A stretch of 5,489 nt of DNA, taken from positions 1-5,489 of the forward strand of contig SHAI01000163.1 in assembly GCA_004213235.1 (NCBI GenBank), read 5' to 3'. Positions 5,378 to 5,489 of the stretch are shown here, in pieces (the stretch's first letter is position 1; every line of letters begins with the position of its first letter). A model generated the notes under the pieces. The model saw only the letters and a program-made list of their open reading frames with translations, was not told where the DNA came from and ran no database searches. The stretch comes from Parvularculaceae bacterium (lineage in GTDB: Bacteria; Pseudomonadota; Alphaproteobacteria; Caulobacterales; Parvularculaceae). Both the position numbers and the translations under genes were made by a program.

Positions 5378-5489
5378 ATGGCTGACACCGACTTCAACCA
5401 GAGCCGCCGGGCCATTCTTGGCGGCGCTGCCGTCCTCGCTGCGGCGGGAACAGCCCCGGTGCGGGCACTCTCCCAGGAGACGCCTGGCA
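5378..5489 (+). CDS. Tat-exported protein, N-terminus only (3' truncated)
   Basis: Only the first 37 codons are inside the window. They form a clear twin-arginine signal peptide. A polar n-region (MADTDFNQ) is followed by SRRAIL with the arginine pair at residues 10-11, then a hydrophobic Ala/Gly/Leu core (about 12-27). A likely signal peptidase site follows VRA at residue 30, before LSQETPG. Tat export means the mature protein is folded, often with a bound cofactor, before it crosses the inner membrane. Periplasmic redox enzymes and hydrolases are typical passengers, but the mature domain is not visible and I assign no function. A good ribosome-binding site supports the start at 5378. The gene diverges from the DoxX gene across a 311-base region with tandem repeats. 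Confidence 0.82.
   Translation, partial: MADTDFNQSRRAILGGAAVLAAAGTAPVRALSQETPG

Overview
The window looks like bacterial chromosome of moderate GC content, most likely from an alphaproteobacterium. That placement is an inference from the style of the proteins (a TPP enzyme annotated as acetolactate synthase-like, a DoxX protein, a Tat-exported protein). There is no rRNA or other marker to confirm it. I see no tRNA, rRNA, CRISPR array, integrase or intact insertion sequence.

Layout, left to right. (1) 2-514, plus: the C-terminal 170 residues of a SAM-dependent methyltransferase resembling the METTL7-type thiol methyltransferases; its start lies before the window. (2) 515-1135: about 620 bases without a recognisable gene. 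Two long open frames lie on opposite strands over the same bases, and both look like shadow or eroded sequence. (3) 1136-2797, plus: a complete 553-residue thiamine-diphosphate enzyme of the acetolactate synthase superfamily, with the cofactor and catalytic residues intact but without two features of true biosynthetic acetolactate synthase. (4) 2812-3069, minus: a small charged ORF of unknown function, convergent with the TPP enzyme. (5) 3070-3301: an intergenic region with an inverted repeat next to a possible -35 element. (6) 3302-4612, plus: 4-aminobutyrate aminotransferase (gabT-like), whose main active-site residues keep the spacing of E. coli GabT. (7) 4638-5066, minus: a four-helix DoxX-family membrane protein, convergent with gabT and separated from it by 25 bases that contain most of a perfect 12-bp palindrome. 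(8) 5067-5377: an intergenic region with 3.3 copies of a 17-bp tandem repeat and a small GC hairpin. (9) 5378 to the window end, plus: the first 37 codons of a Tat-exported protein.

The genes do not form one obvious operon. Strands alternate, each gene has its own upstream gap, and two pairs are convergent. GabT would turn GABA and 2-oxoglutarate into succinate semialdehyde and glutamate, but neither succinate-semialdehyde dehydrogenase nor a GABA regulator is in view. The TPP enzyme may also act on small 2-oxo acids or aldehydes, but nothing here links the two biochemically. This reads as an ordinary metabolic region. The points most worth a second look are the 17-bp tandem repeat, the atypical TPP enzyme and the unexplained 515-1135 stretch; I found no convincing new multi-gene system.
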